The notes below the pieces were generated by a model that was given only the letters and a program-made list of their open reading frames with translations, was not told where the DNA came from and made no database searches. The translations under genes and the position numbers were made by a program. Shown here piece by piece: positions 1 to 7,255 of a stretch of 14,828 nucleotides of DNA. How positions within the stretch are numbered: the stretch's first letter is position 1; each line of letters opens with the position of its first letter. Origin of the DNA: Spirochaetales bacterium (GTDB lineage: Bacteria; Spirochaetota; Spirochaetia; Sphaerochaetales; Sphaerochaetaceae); assembly GCA_017632495.1 (NCBI GenBank), contig JAGBRG010000092.1, positions 1 through 14,828 of the forward strand, in the 5' to 3' direction.

Positions 1-177
1 AAAATACAAAACCGTTATGGACATTGCCTTCAGAAAGCTCACATTGTGGCTCATATAGGAATCAAGATTTGCAAACAGGTCCACTCCCATCAGAATGAGA
101 CTGGCCAAAAGTGCCGTTGCCAGAGCAATCTTGAGAACAGACATTATCGTGTATCGCCTAAGAACCCTCATGCTCAT
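1..177 (-). CDS. lptG: LptG-like YjgP/YjgQ family permease, N-terminal part only
   Basis: The first 59 codons of a membrane protein run off the left edge of the window. It starts with ATG whose first two bases are shared with the TGA of the upstream lptF homologue (ATGA overlap), so the two are probably translationally coupled. The visible protein has a basic start (MSMRVLRRYT), then one hydrophobic segment at about residues 11-32, then a segment with the GVDLFANLD pattern. This matches the N-terminus of LptF/LptG permeases. A second in-frame ATG at codon 3 is also possible. LptF and LptG form the inner-membrane part of the LptB2FG ABC exporter that extracts lipopolysaccharide in Gram-negative bacteria. 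The name rests on position next to lptF and on the N-terminus only; F and G cannot be told apart from so little sequence. Confidence 0.7.
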   Translation of the reverse strand, partial: MSMRVLRRYTIMSVLKIALATALLASLILMGVDLFANLDSYMSHNVSFLKAMSITVLYF

Positions 178-1439
178 TTTCTGACCCTCAGAAGCAGACA
201 GAAGCCTGTCACAAATACCACAAGGTTCGGAATCCAGATGAACAGTGCAGGATGAAGAGGCGTGGATATTGCCTTGACATGCATGTAATAAAGGAAGAAC
301 CAGTATGCAACGGCAATGAACATCGAAATTCCGAATCCTATGAGACGGCCGCTCTTAACCCTGAAAAACGAAATGGGAAATGCCATGAAAACAAGGAAGG
401 TACAGGCCAAAGACAGGGCTACCTTCTTCTGAAGTTCGCTTCTGTAGTACTGGTAATAGAAGCTGAAATCACTTGATTTAATGCTTGAACTGTAGTTTTC
501 CGCATTATTCAAGGCAGAACTAACATCAAATGACGACCCTCTCTCAAGCTCCGAAAGCACTACGGCAAGTTTTGAGGCATCGGAGCTTACTCCGTGCCGC
601 CATTGATTCTGAATTGTAATCTGATCTTCATATTTTTCCGAAACTGCCTGCTTAAGCTGGCTTATGGACATCTGAGACGGTGTGATGCTCACAAGGCCGG
701 AAGCATTTGAACTGAGATCCAGATACAGTGACATGGAAGAGGCTTTTGCAAGAGAATAGTCATCCAGAGCCGATGAGTTTGTAATCAGAATCTGAGGATT
801 CTCAAGATCCAGTCTGTACAGGAATCTGTTTATGTCCAAAAGAGTTATCTTTCCGCTTGTTGCCGAAATCACCCGGCTGTCCCGGCTATTTGAATCATCA
901 AAGACCATAACGTCGTTAATGACATTGCCCTCCACCACTCCGTTTGAGATAACCCGACGTCCGAACCTTGTGGAGCTGTAGCTCTTAAGCTCGAGCGTAG
1001 GAACACTCTGAAGAATCTGGGCATACTTTTCCTTGTATCGTTCAGTAGTATAGGGAATCATTCTGTCTGCAATCAGAAGTGTGGAAGCTGAAAGAAACAG
1101 CGATATCACAAGGATGGGTAGGAAGATGTTCTTCACATGGACACCGCTTGAACGCAGTGCCAGAATCTCATTCTGCGATGACAGGTTTCCTATAACCATG
1201 CTGGCCGATGCCAAAGAGCTGAATGGCATGGTGTACATCAGAAACTGCGGAATGGAAAAGATCACAAGCATGATCACATCCATGATCCGCACGTTCTTCA
1301 AAAGAATCCTCTGTGCAAGAACAAGAATCTGATTGACGAAAAAAATAAAGAAAAAGAAGAGGAAGGCGACTATGAAGGAAAGAACATATTCCTTTCCAAC
1401 ATAAGCATACAACAGCCTGTAATTTCCTCTTCTTTTCAT
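174..1439 (-). CDS. lptF: LptF-like YjgP/YjgQ family permease (lipid/LPS export)
   Basis: 421 residues, a normal length for the LptF/LptG family. Three hydrophobic segments lie near the N-terminus (about 17-40, 55-75, 100-122) and three near the C-terminus (about 338-358, 363-386, 397-417), flanking a soluble beta-rich domain of about 210 residues. This is the family layout. A coupling-helix-like segment (residues 88-104, containing EILALRSSGV) and the C-terminal ELQKKVALSL and IWIPN patterns also fit. In LPS producers the protein partners LptG and the LptB ATPase to move lipid from inner membrane to periplasm. Treponema-type spirochaetes lack classical LPS but keep this pair, so the cargo may be another glycolipid (inference). 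No Shine-Dalgarno precedes the ATG; an extended -10 box sits directly upstream, so a leaderless mRNA is possible. A TTG at codon 10, with AGAGGA upstream of it, is an alternative start. Confidence 0.88.
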   Translation of the reverse strand: MKRRGNYRLLYAYVGKEYVLSFIVAFLFFFFIFFVNQILVLAQRILLKNVRIMDVIMLVIFSIPQFLMYTMPFSSLASASMVIGNLSSQNEILALRSSGVHVKNIFLPILVISLFLSASTLLIADRMIPYTTERYKEKYAQILQSVPTLELKSYSSTRFGRRVISNGVVEGNVINDVMVFDDSNSRDSRVISATSGKITLLDINRFLYRLDLENPQILITNSSALDDYSLAKASSMSLYLDLSSNASGLVSITPSQMSISQLKQAVSEKYEDQITIQNQWRHGVSSDASKLAVVLSELERGSSFDVSSALNNAENYSSSIKSSDFSFYYQYYRSELQKKVALSLACTFLVFMAFPISFFRVKSGRLIGFGISMFIAVAYWFFLYYMHVKAISTPLHPALFIWIPNLVVFVTGFCLLLRVRK

Positions 1440-1447
1440 AGAATGGG

Positions 1448-1456
1448 ATTATATCA
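1448..1456 (-). promoter_or_regulatory. Extended -10 promoter for lptF
   Basis: On the minus strand these bases read TGATATAAT, a perfect extended -10 element (TGnTATAAT). No good -35 is seen at 16-18 bp, which extended -10 promoters can tolerate. The -10 box ends only 8 nt before the lptF ATG at 1439, so transcription would begin at or within a few bases of the start codon. Confidence 0.55.
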
Positions 1457-1476
1457 TATCGGACTAAAGTTAGACA

Positions 1477-1498
1477 GTGCCGGAGCATAGTCCGGCAC
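1477..1498 (-). terminator. Hairpin after the lipoprotein pair, possible terminator
   Basis: A perfect 8-bp inverted repeat (GTGCCGGA / TCCGGCAC) with a 6-nt loop lies 14 nt downstream of the stop codon of the second lipoprotein gene. On the minus strand it is followed by TGTCTAACTTT, so there is no clean U-tract and termination would be weak or factor-assisted. It separates the lipoprotein genes from the lptF promoter. Confidence 0.45.
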
Positions 1499-1512
1499 AA
1501 TCTTAAAACTAC

Positions 1513-2778
1513 TTAAAATCTTCTGACAGGACGTACGGCCAAGTACTCAGTTTCCCTTTGAGGTGCTGCAAGCTCTCCCCGCTCCCACCCGTTAAAATAA
1601 AGAGCTGCTGCGGTATCCATAGCACTGGCATCTATCTCAGACGACGATAAATAAAGTTCCTGGTCGAATCCTCCTGCTCCTTTATTATGGAGATGCTCAT
1701 ACATGCTATTCAATTCATCAAATGAAGGAAGGAACCAGTCAGAATAGGTACCACTTCCTGTAGTTAATGTAAGATCAGCACAATACTTTGCTCCGCTGTC
1801 GTCTGTAGGTTCATTGGCCAATTTCGTTGTATTATCAAGACCGGCTCCGATTTCTATATTGGTTCCATAATCCGTACCGCTATGGCCGAAATTGAAAGTA
1901 GCCTTTCCTTCGGCATAACCTGGAGCATTGGGATCAACACTTGGCACACCATCAATAAGCCTCAAATCAGCATGAGCTGCCATAAGGTATCTCCATTCAC
2001 CATCATCTCTGCCTGTATCAAAGAAGACAATTCCGGCTTCATGGTCATACGCAAGAAGATCTTTGGCTTCCTCAACAGCCTTAAAGGTATCATCATACGT
2101 CTCATAGAGCTTTGTGCTGACTCTTATGGCTTTAATAGGGCTGTGAATAGAAGATGAATAGTCAAATTTCAGCTTCTTTGTACTGAGATCGGCATTTACA
2201 AACTCTATCACAGAAGTGTCTGCTGTTTTGATTGTTCCCTCTAATTTGCCGGTCGTATAAATGTAGCAATATGAACTGCCGCTTGAATGGATTACTTCCT
2301 GTCCTTCATCAGCCAGGATGTTAGACGCTCCGAAGATTATAACGGAACCGGATGTTGCATGGATGGCCCCTGTTTCATATCCCTGGGCTGAAACATTTGC
2401 ATTCAGAATCTTCAAATCTCCTGACGACTGGAGAAGATGCTTGCCGGTAAAACCATCACCTGCTGTCAGATATCCGTTTCCGTCAAGAATCAGCGTACTA
2501 CCGCTGAAAACATAGATACCTCTCATACTGTCATTCAGAGTCAGTGTGTTTTCCTGAAGGTCCAATGTTATATTTTTGGAAATGATGCAACCTTTGGTTT
2601 CAGCGTCCTCTTCCAGGTAGATGGTTCCGCCGTCTGAAGCGGCAGTTACAGCTTTCATGAGAGAGTCATAGCGGCCTCTTCCTACACGGAAAGGAGTCTT
2701 TTTGACATCACTTTCACATGAAACGAAAAGTGATACACACAAAACAATCAATATTAATAGATAAAACGCTTTTTTCAT
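1513..2778 (-). CDS. Predicted lipoprotein, beta-helix-like plus DUF1566-like domain (paralogue 1)
   Basis: 421 residues from the ATG at 2778, which has GGGGA 5 nt upstream; a TTG 12 nt earlier is less likely. The N-terminus is a lipoprotein signal: KK, a hydrophobic stretch, then a lipobox L17-F-V-S-C21 with a Phe at -3 of the kind spirochaetes tolerate. Residues about 30-220 contain short strand-turn repeats (TIYLEED, ITLDL, STLILDGNG, GTIKT) like right-handed beta-helix proteins. Residues about 245-421 carry features of the DUF1566 / Lcl C-terminal family: DWFLPSFDEL, an SSSE motif and the terminal VRPVRRF. The function is unknown; a lipid-anchored surface or periplasmic protein is inferred. 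It is a close paralogue of the gene upstream (2802-4079), including the region before the start codon, so the pair arose by tandem duplication. Confidence 0.82.
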   Translation of the reverse strand: MKKAFYLLILIVLCVSLFVSCESDVKKTPFRVGRGRYDSLMKAVTAASDGGTIYLEEDAETKGCIISKNITLDLQENTLTLNDSMRGIYVFSGSTLILDGNGYLTAGDGFTGKHLLQSSGDLKILNANVSAQGYETGAIHATSGSVIIFGASNILADEGQEVIHSSGSSYCYIYTTGKLEGTIKTADTSVIEFVNADLSTKKLKFDYSSSIHSPIKAIRVSTKLYETYDDTFKAVEEAKDLLAYDHEAGIVFFDTGRDDGEWRYLMAAHADLRLIDGVPSVDPNAPGYAEGKATFNFGHSGTDYGTNIEIGAGLDNTTKLANEPTDDSGAKYCADLTLTTGSGTYSDWFLPSFDELNSMYEHLHNKGAGGFDQELYLSSSEIDASAMDTAAALYFNGWERGELAAPQRETEYLAVRPVRRF

Positions 2779-2801
2779 ATAATTCCCCAATCTCCATTAT
2801 T

Positions 2802-4079
2802 TTAGTCAGAGAATCTTCTGACAGGACATACAGGGCAATAGCAGTTTTCCCTGTCTACTACATGCAGCTGACCTCTATGAGGACTGTTGAAGTAAAGAGT
2901 ACATGCGTTTTTTAATTCCTCATAATCATAATCATATTCAGTCGAACTGGAATAGAATTCCGCATCTAATGCTCCTATGTAATTTGTACGGAGACTTTTA
3001 TACATTTCTTCTAACTCACCGATTGAAGGAAGAAACCAATCATCATAGGTGCCTTTACTAGTAGTTAATGTAAGTCTGTCACAAAACCAAGCGCCGCATT
3101 TATCTGATGGGTCTGCTGTCAAAAGCTCTGTGTTATGAGGACCTACTCCGATTAACGTGTCTGTTCCATAAAACTTACCAGGCTTGCCGAAATTGAAACC
3201 ATTACTTCCTTCGGCATAGCCCGGATCATTGGGATTGACACTGGGTTCTCCATCAGCTCTGATATGCATATCAACATTAGCTGCCATCATGTATCTCCAT
3301 CCGTCATCATTATTTCCCTTGTCGTAGAAGACGATTCCGGCTTCATGGTCGTAATTCAAACGATCGGCTTCCGAAACGGCATCGAATGTTTTTTTATAAG
3401 AAGTATAGAGATCGGTGCTGACTCTTATGGCCTTAACCGGATTATAACTGGAAGATTCACAATCAAATACTAACTTCTCTGTACTGAGATCAGCATTTCT
3501 GAAATCCACAACAGCATTGTCTTCTGTTTTTATAGTACCCTCTATTTTGCCAACTGTGTTGATGTAGCAATAGGAATCTTTTCTGAGATAGATTGCCTGC
3601 TGTCCTTCATCTGCCAGAATGTGAGATGCTTCGAAAATAACAAGGGTACCGGAGAATGCACCGACGGCTCCTGTATTACAACCCTGTGCCGATACATTCG
3701 TATTAAGCAGTTTCACAGTTCCTAAGGCATGAATAAGATGCTTTGCGGTAAAGCCTTCACCGGCAACAAGATTTCCGCTTCCGACCAGAATCAGAGTCTT
3801 GTCTCTGTAGATAATTATACCGCTCTTAGAGTCGGCCAATGAAAGAGTGTGCTTATTAAGGTCCAATGTTAAATTCTTGGATATGATGCAACCTTTGGTT
3901 TCAGCATCCTCGTCCAGATAGATGGTATCTCCGTCGGAAGCGGCTGTAACGGCCTCAATGAGAGTCTCAAAGCGTTCACTTCCTACGCGGAAAGGACCTT
4001 TTTTGACATTACTTTCGCATGAAACAAAAAGAGATACGCATAAAATCGCCACAAAAAACAATGCTAAAGCTTTTTTCAT
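2802..4079 (-). CDS. Predicted lipoprotein, beta-helix-like plus DUF1566-like domain (paralogue 2)
   Basis: 425 residues from the ATG at 4079, preceded by AAGGAGATTGGG. The signal peptide ends in the same lipobox as its neighbour (LFVS-C21) and the following CESNVKK is nearly identical. The N-terminal half has the same repeated strand-turn pattern (TIYLDED, LTLDLNKHTLSL, KTLILVGSGNL). The C-terminal half has the DUF1566-like pattern: DWFLPSIGEL, YSSSTEYD, and CPVRRFSD at the end. It differs most from its paralogue around residues 255-330 and 360-410, which may mark surface-exposed or diversifying parts (inference). It is the first of the pair; only 23 bp separate its stop from the next ATG, so the two are probably cotranscribed. 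It begins 82 bp after dut and may share that transcript or have its own promoter. Function is not known. Confidence 0.82.
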   Translation of the reverse strand: MKKALALFFVAILCVSLFVSCESNVKKGPFRVGSERFETLIEAVTAASDGDTIYLDEDAETKGCIISKNLTLDLNKHTLSLADSKSGIIIYRDKTLILVGSGNLVAGEGFTAKHLIHALGTVKLLNTNVSAQGCNTGAVGAFSGTLVIFEASHILADEGQQAIYLRKDSYCYINTVGKIEGTIKTEDNAVVDFRNADLSTEKLVFDCESSSYNPVKAIRVSTDLYTSYKKTFDAVSEADRLNYDHEAGIVFYDKGNNDDGWRYMMAANVDMHIRADGEPSVNPNDPGYAEGSNGFNFGKPGKFYGTDTLIGVGPHNTELLTADPSDKCGAWFCDRLTLTTSKGTYDDWFLPSIGELEEMYKSLRTNYIGALDAEFYSSSTEYDYDYEELKNACTLYFNSPHRGQLHVVDRENCYCPVCPVRRFSD

Positions 4080-4131
4080 ATGCTTTCCCAATCTCCTTAG
4101 CAGAAGTCAAACAATAGAGTTAGTAAAATTG

Positions 4132-4154
4132 TTACATGTAAAGAAGGTAATTAC
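4132..4154. promoter_or_regulatory. Two adjacent palindromes upstream of the lipoprotein pair
   Basis: A perfect 10-bp palindrome TTACATGTAA (4132-4141) and a perfect 8-bp palindrome GTAATTAC (4147-4154) lie 5 bp apart in the 82-bp gap between dut and the first lipoprotein gene. They could be an operator or part of a weak hairpin. I found no convincing -10/-35 pair here, so the role is open. Confidence 0.25.
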
Positions 4155-4161
4155 AACCCAA

Positions 4162-4620
4162 TTATGATTTGATACCCGTAGAGCCAAAGCCGCCCTCGCC
4201 TCTTTGTGTCTCATCAAGAGTCTGTACAACAGAGAAAGAGGCTGTCTCATGCTTTGCTATGACCATCTGGGCAATACGGTCACCGTCGTTGATGATAAAC
4301 GGAACATCCGAATGGTTGATGAGAATGACCTTCACCTCACCCCTGTAGTCTGAATCAACAGTGCCGGGTGTGTTCAGAACAGTAATGCCGGCCTTGGCCG
4401 CAAGGCCTGACCTTGGACGTATCTGAGCCTCAAAGCCCTTTGGAAGAGCAATTTTCAGGCCAGTTGGAACCATGGCCCATTTATGAGGCTCAATTGTCAT
4501 TGTGTTGCCAATACCAAGGCAGGCGCAGATATCTGCGCCTGCTGCCTGGTCGGAGCCGTAGACAGGAAGTCTGGCTCCGTCACTTAATTGAACTTTGATT
4601 TCAACTTTTTCAGTCTTCAC
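4162..4620 (-). CDS. dut: dUTP diphosphatase (dUTPase)
   Basis: Trimeric dUTPase that hydrolyses dUTP to dUMP and pyrophosphate, keeping uracil out of DNA and supplying dUMP for thymidylate. From the GTG at 4620 it is 152 residues, the family's usual size. All five motifs are present: AAGADICA (26-33), RSGLA from Arg70, GTVDSDYRG (86-94) with Asp89 and Tyr92, GDRIAQMVI (113-121), and the C-terminal RGEGGFGSTG (140-149) that closes over the substrate. The start overlaps the end of pnp by 11 nt; AGGA lies 9 nt upstream of the GTG. An in-frame ATG at 4647 would add nine residues and is the alternative. The reading frame stays open further back inside pnp, but that stretch has no dUTPase similarity and is read-through. 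Confidence 0.95.
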   Translation of the reverse strand: MKTEKVEIKVQLSDGARLPVYGSDQAAGADICACLGIGNTMTIEPHKWAMVPTGLKIALPKGFEAQIRPRSGLAAKAGITVLNTPGTVDSDYRGEVKVILINHSDVPFIINDGDRIAQMVIAKHETASFSVVQTLDETQRGEGGFGSTGIKS

Positions 4621-6826
4621 TTCTCTCAGTCCTTGGTTTTCTGTCATGACCGCCAAAAGGCTTGCGAGGCTTTCTGTCTCTGTCATTGAAGGGCTTTCTT
4701 GCGGGAGCCTTGGTCTCTCCGTCCGGATCAATGGCATCGATATATGAAAGGCTGAGTCTTCCGCCTGTGCGGTCGATCTCAATGAGCTTGACAGGAATGA
4801 CCTGACCGACTTCAAGGACATCAGAGACGTTCTCGACTCTGGTTCTTGCGAGCTTGGAGATGTGGCAGAGGCCTTCCTTGCCCGGGAGAATCTCGACGAA
4901 TGCGCCGAAGTCCATGATTCTCTTGACAGTTCCCTGATAGATCTTACCTACCTCAGGCTCCTCAATGATGGCCTTGACCATTTCCAGAGCTGCCTGTGCG
5001 CAGGCTGTGTTCTTTCCGTAGATTGTAACGGTTCCGTCGTCATCGATGTTGACCTCGGCACCTGTTGCCTGAGCAATGCCCTTGATGGTCTTTCCGCCTG
5101 TTCCGATGACAGCACCGATCTTATCCTCAGCAACCTTTGTTGAAAGGATCTTAGGAGCGTACTGGTTGACCTCAGGTCTCGGACCTGCGAGAGTCTGCTC
5201 CATGATGCCCAGGATGTGGAAACGTCCTTCCTTGGCCTGCTGGAGAGCCTTGCTCATGATCTCAGGAGTGACACCTGCAATCTTGATATCCATCTGGAAA
5301 GCTGTGATTCCGTCACGTGTTCCGGCAACCTTGAAGTCCATGTCTCCGAGATGGTCCTCTTCTCCGAGGATATCGGAAAGAATCTGATATCTGCTGTAAT
5401 CAGCGCCCTCGGTGATAAGTCCCATAGCGATACCTGCAACAGGCTTTGAGATAGGAACTCCTGCATCCATCAGTGAAAGACATCCGCCGCAGACACTGGC
5501 CATTGATGAAGAACCGTTGGACTCCATGATCTCGCTGACGACTCTGACTGTGTACGGGAACTCATCCTTTGCAGGAACAACGGCCTGAAGGGCTCTCTGT
5601 GCAAGATGACCGTGACCGATTTCTCTTCTTCCTGTTGTAAGACGTCCTGTCTCACCTACTGAATACGGCGGGAAGTTGTAGTGCAGCATGAAGTTGCTGT
5701 AGTTCTTGTCTCCGTCGATATCATCAAAGAGCTGCTCATCCTGAACAGTTCCGAGTGTTGTTACTGCAAGTGACTGTGTCTCGCCTCTGGTAAAGAGTGC
5801 GCTTCCGTGTGTTCTTGCAAGAACAGATGCCTCACATGTGATAGGTCTGATCTCCTTGACACCTCTTCCGTCAACTCTCTTACCGTCGTTGAGGATGCTG
5901 GCTCTGAGAATCTCATAAGCAAGATCGTCAAAAAGCTTGGCAATCTGCTCGGATCCGTCCTCATGCTCTGCAATCACATCGGCGAACTTCTCTTTTGTCT
6001 CCACCTGAACCTGCTTCAGAGCATCGTGGCGGGCAAACTTGGAGCTTCCGAATGAAGCCTTCTTTACAAGAGGAAAGGCATACTCACGGATCGGCTCGAG
6101 CCATGAGAGGTCCTCATTGATTTCCAGGACAGGAAGCTTCTCCTTTCCTGCAAGCTTCTTAAGCTCAAGCTGAGCATCACAGAGCTTTGTGATAACAGGC
6201 TGTGCGGCAGCAATGGCATCGAGCATGTTCTGCTCTGAAACCTCGTGTGCACCACCTTCGACCATTGTGATTCCCTCGCGGGTTCCGGCCACGACGATGT
6301 CAAGGTCGGCTTCCTCAATCTGCTTGAAGGTTGGGTTGATGACATACTTGCCGTCAACAAGTGCGACTCTTACGCCGGCGATAGGTCCGTTGAACGGAAT
6401 GTCTGAGATTGTGACTGCGGCGCTGGCTGCGTTGATGGCGATGATATCCGGTGTATTGATCTGGTCAGTTGAGACAACTGTCGGAACAATCTGAATCTCA
6501 CGGCTGAATGCCTTATCGAACAGAGGCCTCATGGGTCTGTCGATGAGACGGCTGACAAGGATCTCCTTGTCCTTTGGCTTTGCTTCCCTCTTGAGGAAAC
6601 CTCCAGGAATCTTTCCGGCGGCATAGTACTTCTCGTTGTACTCGACTGATACTGGAACATAATCAAGCGGCTGTGACGGGGCATCCCCGCAACATACTGT
6701 GGCAATGACTGCAGAGCCTGCATAATGTGCATATACAGCTCCGTTTGCCTGCTTGGCAATCTTTCCTGTCTCAAATACGAGACAATCGTCACCAAGCTGA
6801 ACTGAAACTTTCTTTACTTCTGACAT
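4610..6826 (-). CDS. pnp: Polyribonucleotide nucleotidyltransferase (PNPase)
   Basis: Trimeric 3'-5' phosphorolytic exoribonuclease that degrades mRNA to nucleoside diphosphates; central to RNA turnover. 738 residues with the standard order: first RNase PH-like core (about 10-145), an alpha-helical linker (about 240-310), the catalytic second RNase PH core (about 320-550), KH (about 555-620, GTGGKT at 575-580) and S1 (about 627-695). Catalytic features are intact: TGRREIGHG (398-406), the phosphate-binding GSSSMA (438-443) and the acidic pair Asp491/Asp497 in EDHLGDMD. The last about 30 residues form an Arg/Lys/Pro-rich tail in which the DRKPR pattern recurs, probably adding RNA affinity (inference). 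The ATG has AGGAAG 4 nt upstream and follows a purine-rich leader. rpsO-pnp order is widely conserved; the end overlaps dut. Confidence 0.98.
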   Translation of the reverse strand: MSEVKKVSVQLGDDCLVFETGKIAKQANGAVYAHYAGSAVIATVCCGDAPSQPLDYVPVSVEYNEKYYAAGKIPGGFLKREAKPKDKEILVSRLIDRPMRPLFDKAFSREIQIVPTVVSTDQINTPDIIAINAASAAVTISDIPFNGPIAGVRVALVDGKYVINPTFKQIEEADLDIVVAGTREGITMVEGGAHEVSEQNMLDAIAAAQPVITKLCDAQLELKKLAGKEKLPVLEINEDLSWLEPIREYAFPLVKKASFGSSKFARHDALKQVQVETKEKFADVIAEHEDGSEQIAKLFDDLAYEILRASILNDGKRVDGRGVKEIRPITCEASVLARTHGSALFTRGETQSLAVTTLGTVQDEQLFDDIDGDKNYSNFMLHYNFPPYSVGETGRLTTGRREIGHGHLAQRALQAVVPAKDEFPYTVRVVSEIMESNGSSSMASVCGGCLSLMDAGVPISKPVAGIAMGLITEGADYSRYQILSDILGEEDHLGDMDFKVAGTRDGITAFQMDIKIAGVTPEIMSKALQQAKEGRFHILGIMEQTLAGPRPEVNQYAPKILSTKVAEDKIGAVIGTGGKTIKGIAQATGAEVNIDDDGTVTIYGKNTACAQAALEMVKAIIEEPEVGKIYQGTVKRIMDFGAFVEILPGKEGLCHISKLARTRVENVSDVLEVGQVIPVKLIEIDRTGGRLSLSYIDAIDPDGETKAPARKPFNDRDRKPRKPFGGHDRKPRTERSED

Positions 6827-6830
6827 TAAT

Positions 6831-6870
6831 CTTCCTGTTTCTTTCTTTTCTTTCTTTTTTTGTTCTTATC
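6831..6870 (-). promoter_or_regulatory. Purine-rich pnp leader with ribosome binding site
   Basis: Immediately before pnp the mRNA has the Shine-Dalgarno AGGAAG (6831-6836) preceded by an unbroken 24-nt purine tract (6838-6861) made of A-runs spaced by single Gs. Such single-stranded A-rich stretches can bind ribosomal protein S1 or PNPase itself; that role here is inference. Confidence 0.4.
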
Positions 6871-6950
6871 TCATTTTGCCACAACAAGTTCCATGCCGCT
6901 GGATTTGCCGTGGTCCAAAACTTGCGACTTAGTTGTCCAGACGCATTAAA

Positions 6951-6970
6951 GGCTCCGGTTTCCCGGAGCC
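6951..6970 (-). terminator. GAAA-capped hairpin between rpsO and pnp
   Basis: A perfect 8-bp stem (GGCTCCGG / CCGGAGCC) closed by a GAAA tetraloop on the minus strand starts 15 nt after the rpsO stop. It is followed by only TTTAAT, so it is either a partial terminator that lowers pnp relative to rpsO or a 3'-end stabiliser / RNase processing site. In enterobacteria the same junction carries a terminator and an RNase III site controlling pnp. Confidence 0.6.
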
Positions 6971-6985
6971 CCAAGCGTCCTTCGA

Positions 6986-7252
6986 TTACTTTCTGAGGCC
7001 GAGCTCAGCAATCAGAGCACGATACTTTTCAATATCTGTGTTCCTGAGGTACTTGAGAAGTCTTCTTCTCTGTCCGACCATCTTCAGAAGTCCTCTGTTG
7101 GATGCATGATCCTTCGGATTCTCCTTGAAGTGTCTCTGCAGATCGTTGATTCTAGCTGTAAGAAGTGCAATCTGAACTTCTGTAGAACCTGTGTTCTTCT
7201 CGTCACCACCGAACTTTGTGATGAGCTCCTGCTTTGTTTCCTTGGTAACCAT
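6986..7252 (-). CDS. rpsO: 30S ribosomal protein S15
   Basis: 88 residues, the usual length of S15. It contains the family patterns TGSTEVQIALLTARI (residues 22-36) and the RNA-contacting helix region with DHASNRGLLKMVGQRRRLL (48-66). S15 binds the three-way junction of 16S rRNA helices 20-22 and nucleates assembly of the 30S platform. It starts 3 nt after the ribF stop, and its Shine-Dalgarno is inside the end of ribF. A hairpin follows it before pnp, giving the common rpsO-pnp arrangement. Confidence 0.98.
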   Translation of the reverse strand: MVTKETKQELITKFGGDEKNTGSTEVQIALLTARINDLQRHFKENPKDHASNRGLLKMVGQRRRLLKYLRNTDIEKYRALIAELGLRK

Positions 7253-7255
7253 CTG

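Noticed and set aside
174..476. Short plus-strand frames opposite lptF
   Set aside because: No ribosome sites or known motifs; the minus-strand LptF reading explains the region.
4621..4821. N-terminal extension of dut reaching far into pnp
   Set aside because: The extra residues have no dUTPase similarity and are the out-of-frame reading of the pnp S1 domain and tail.
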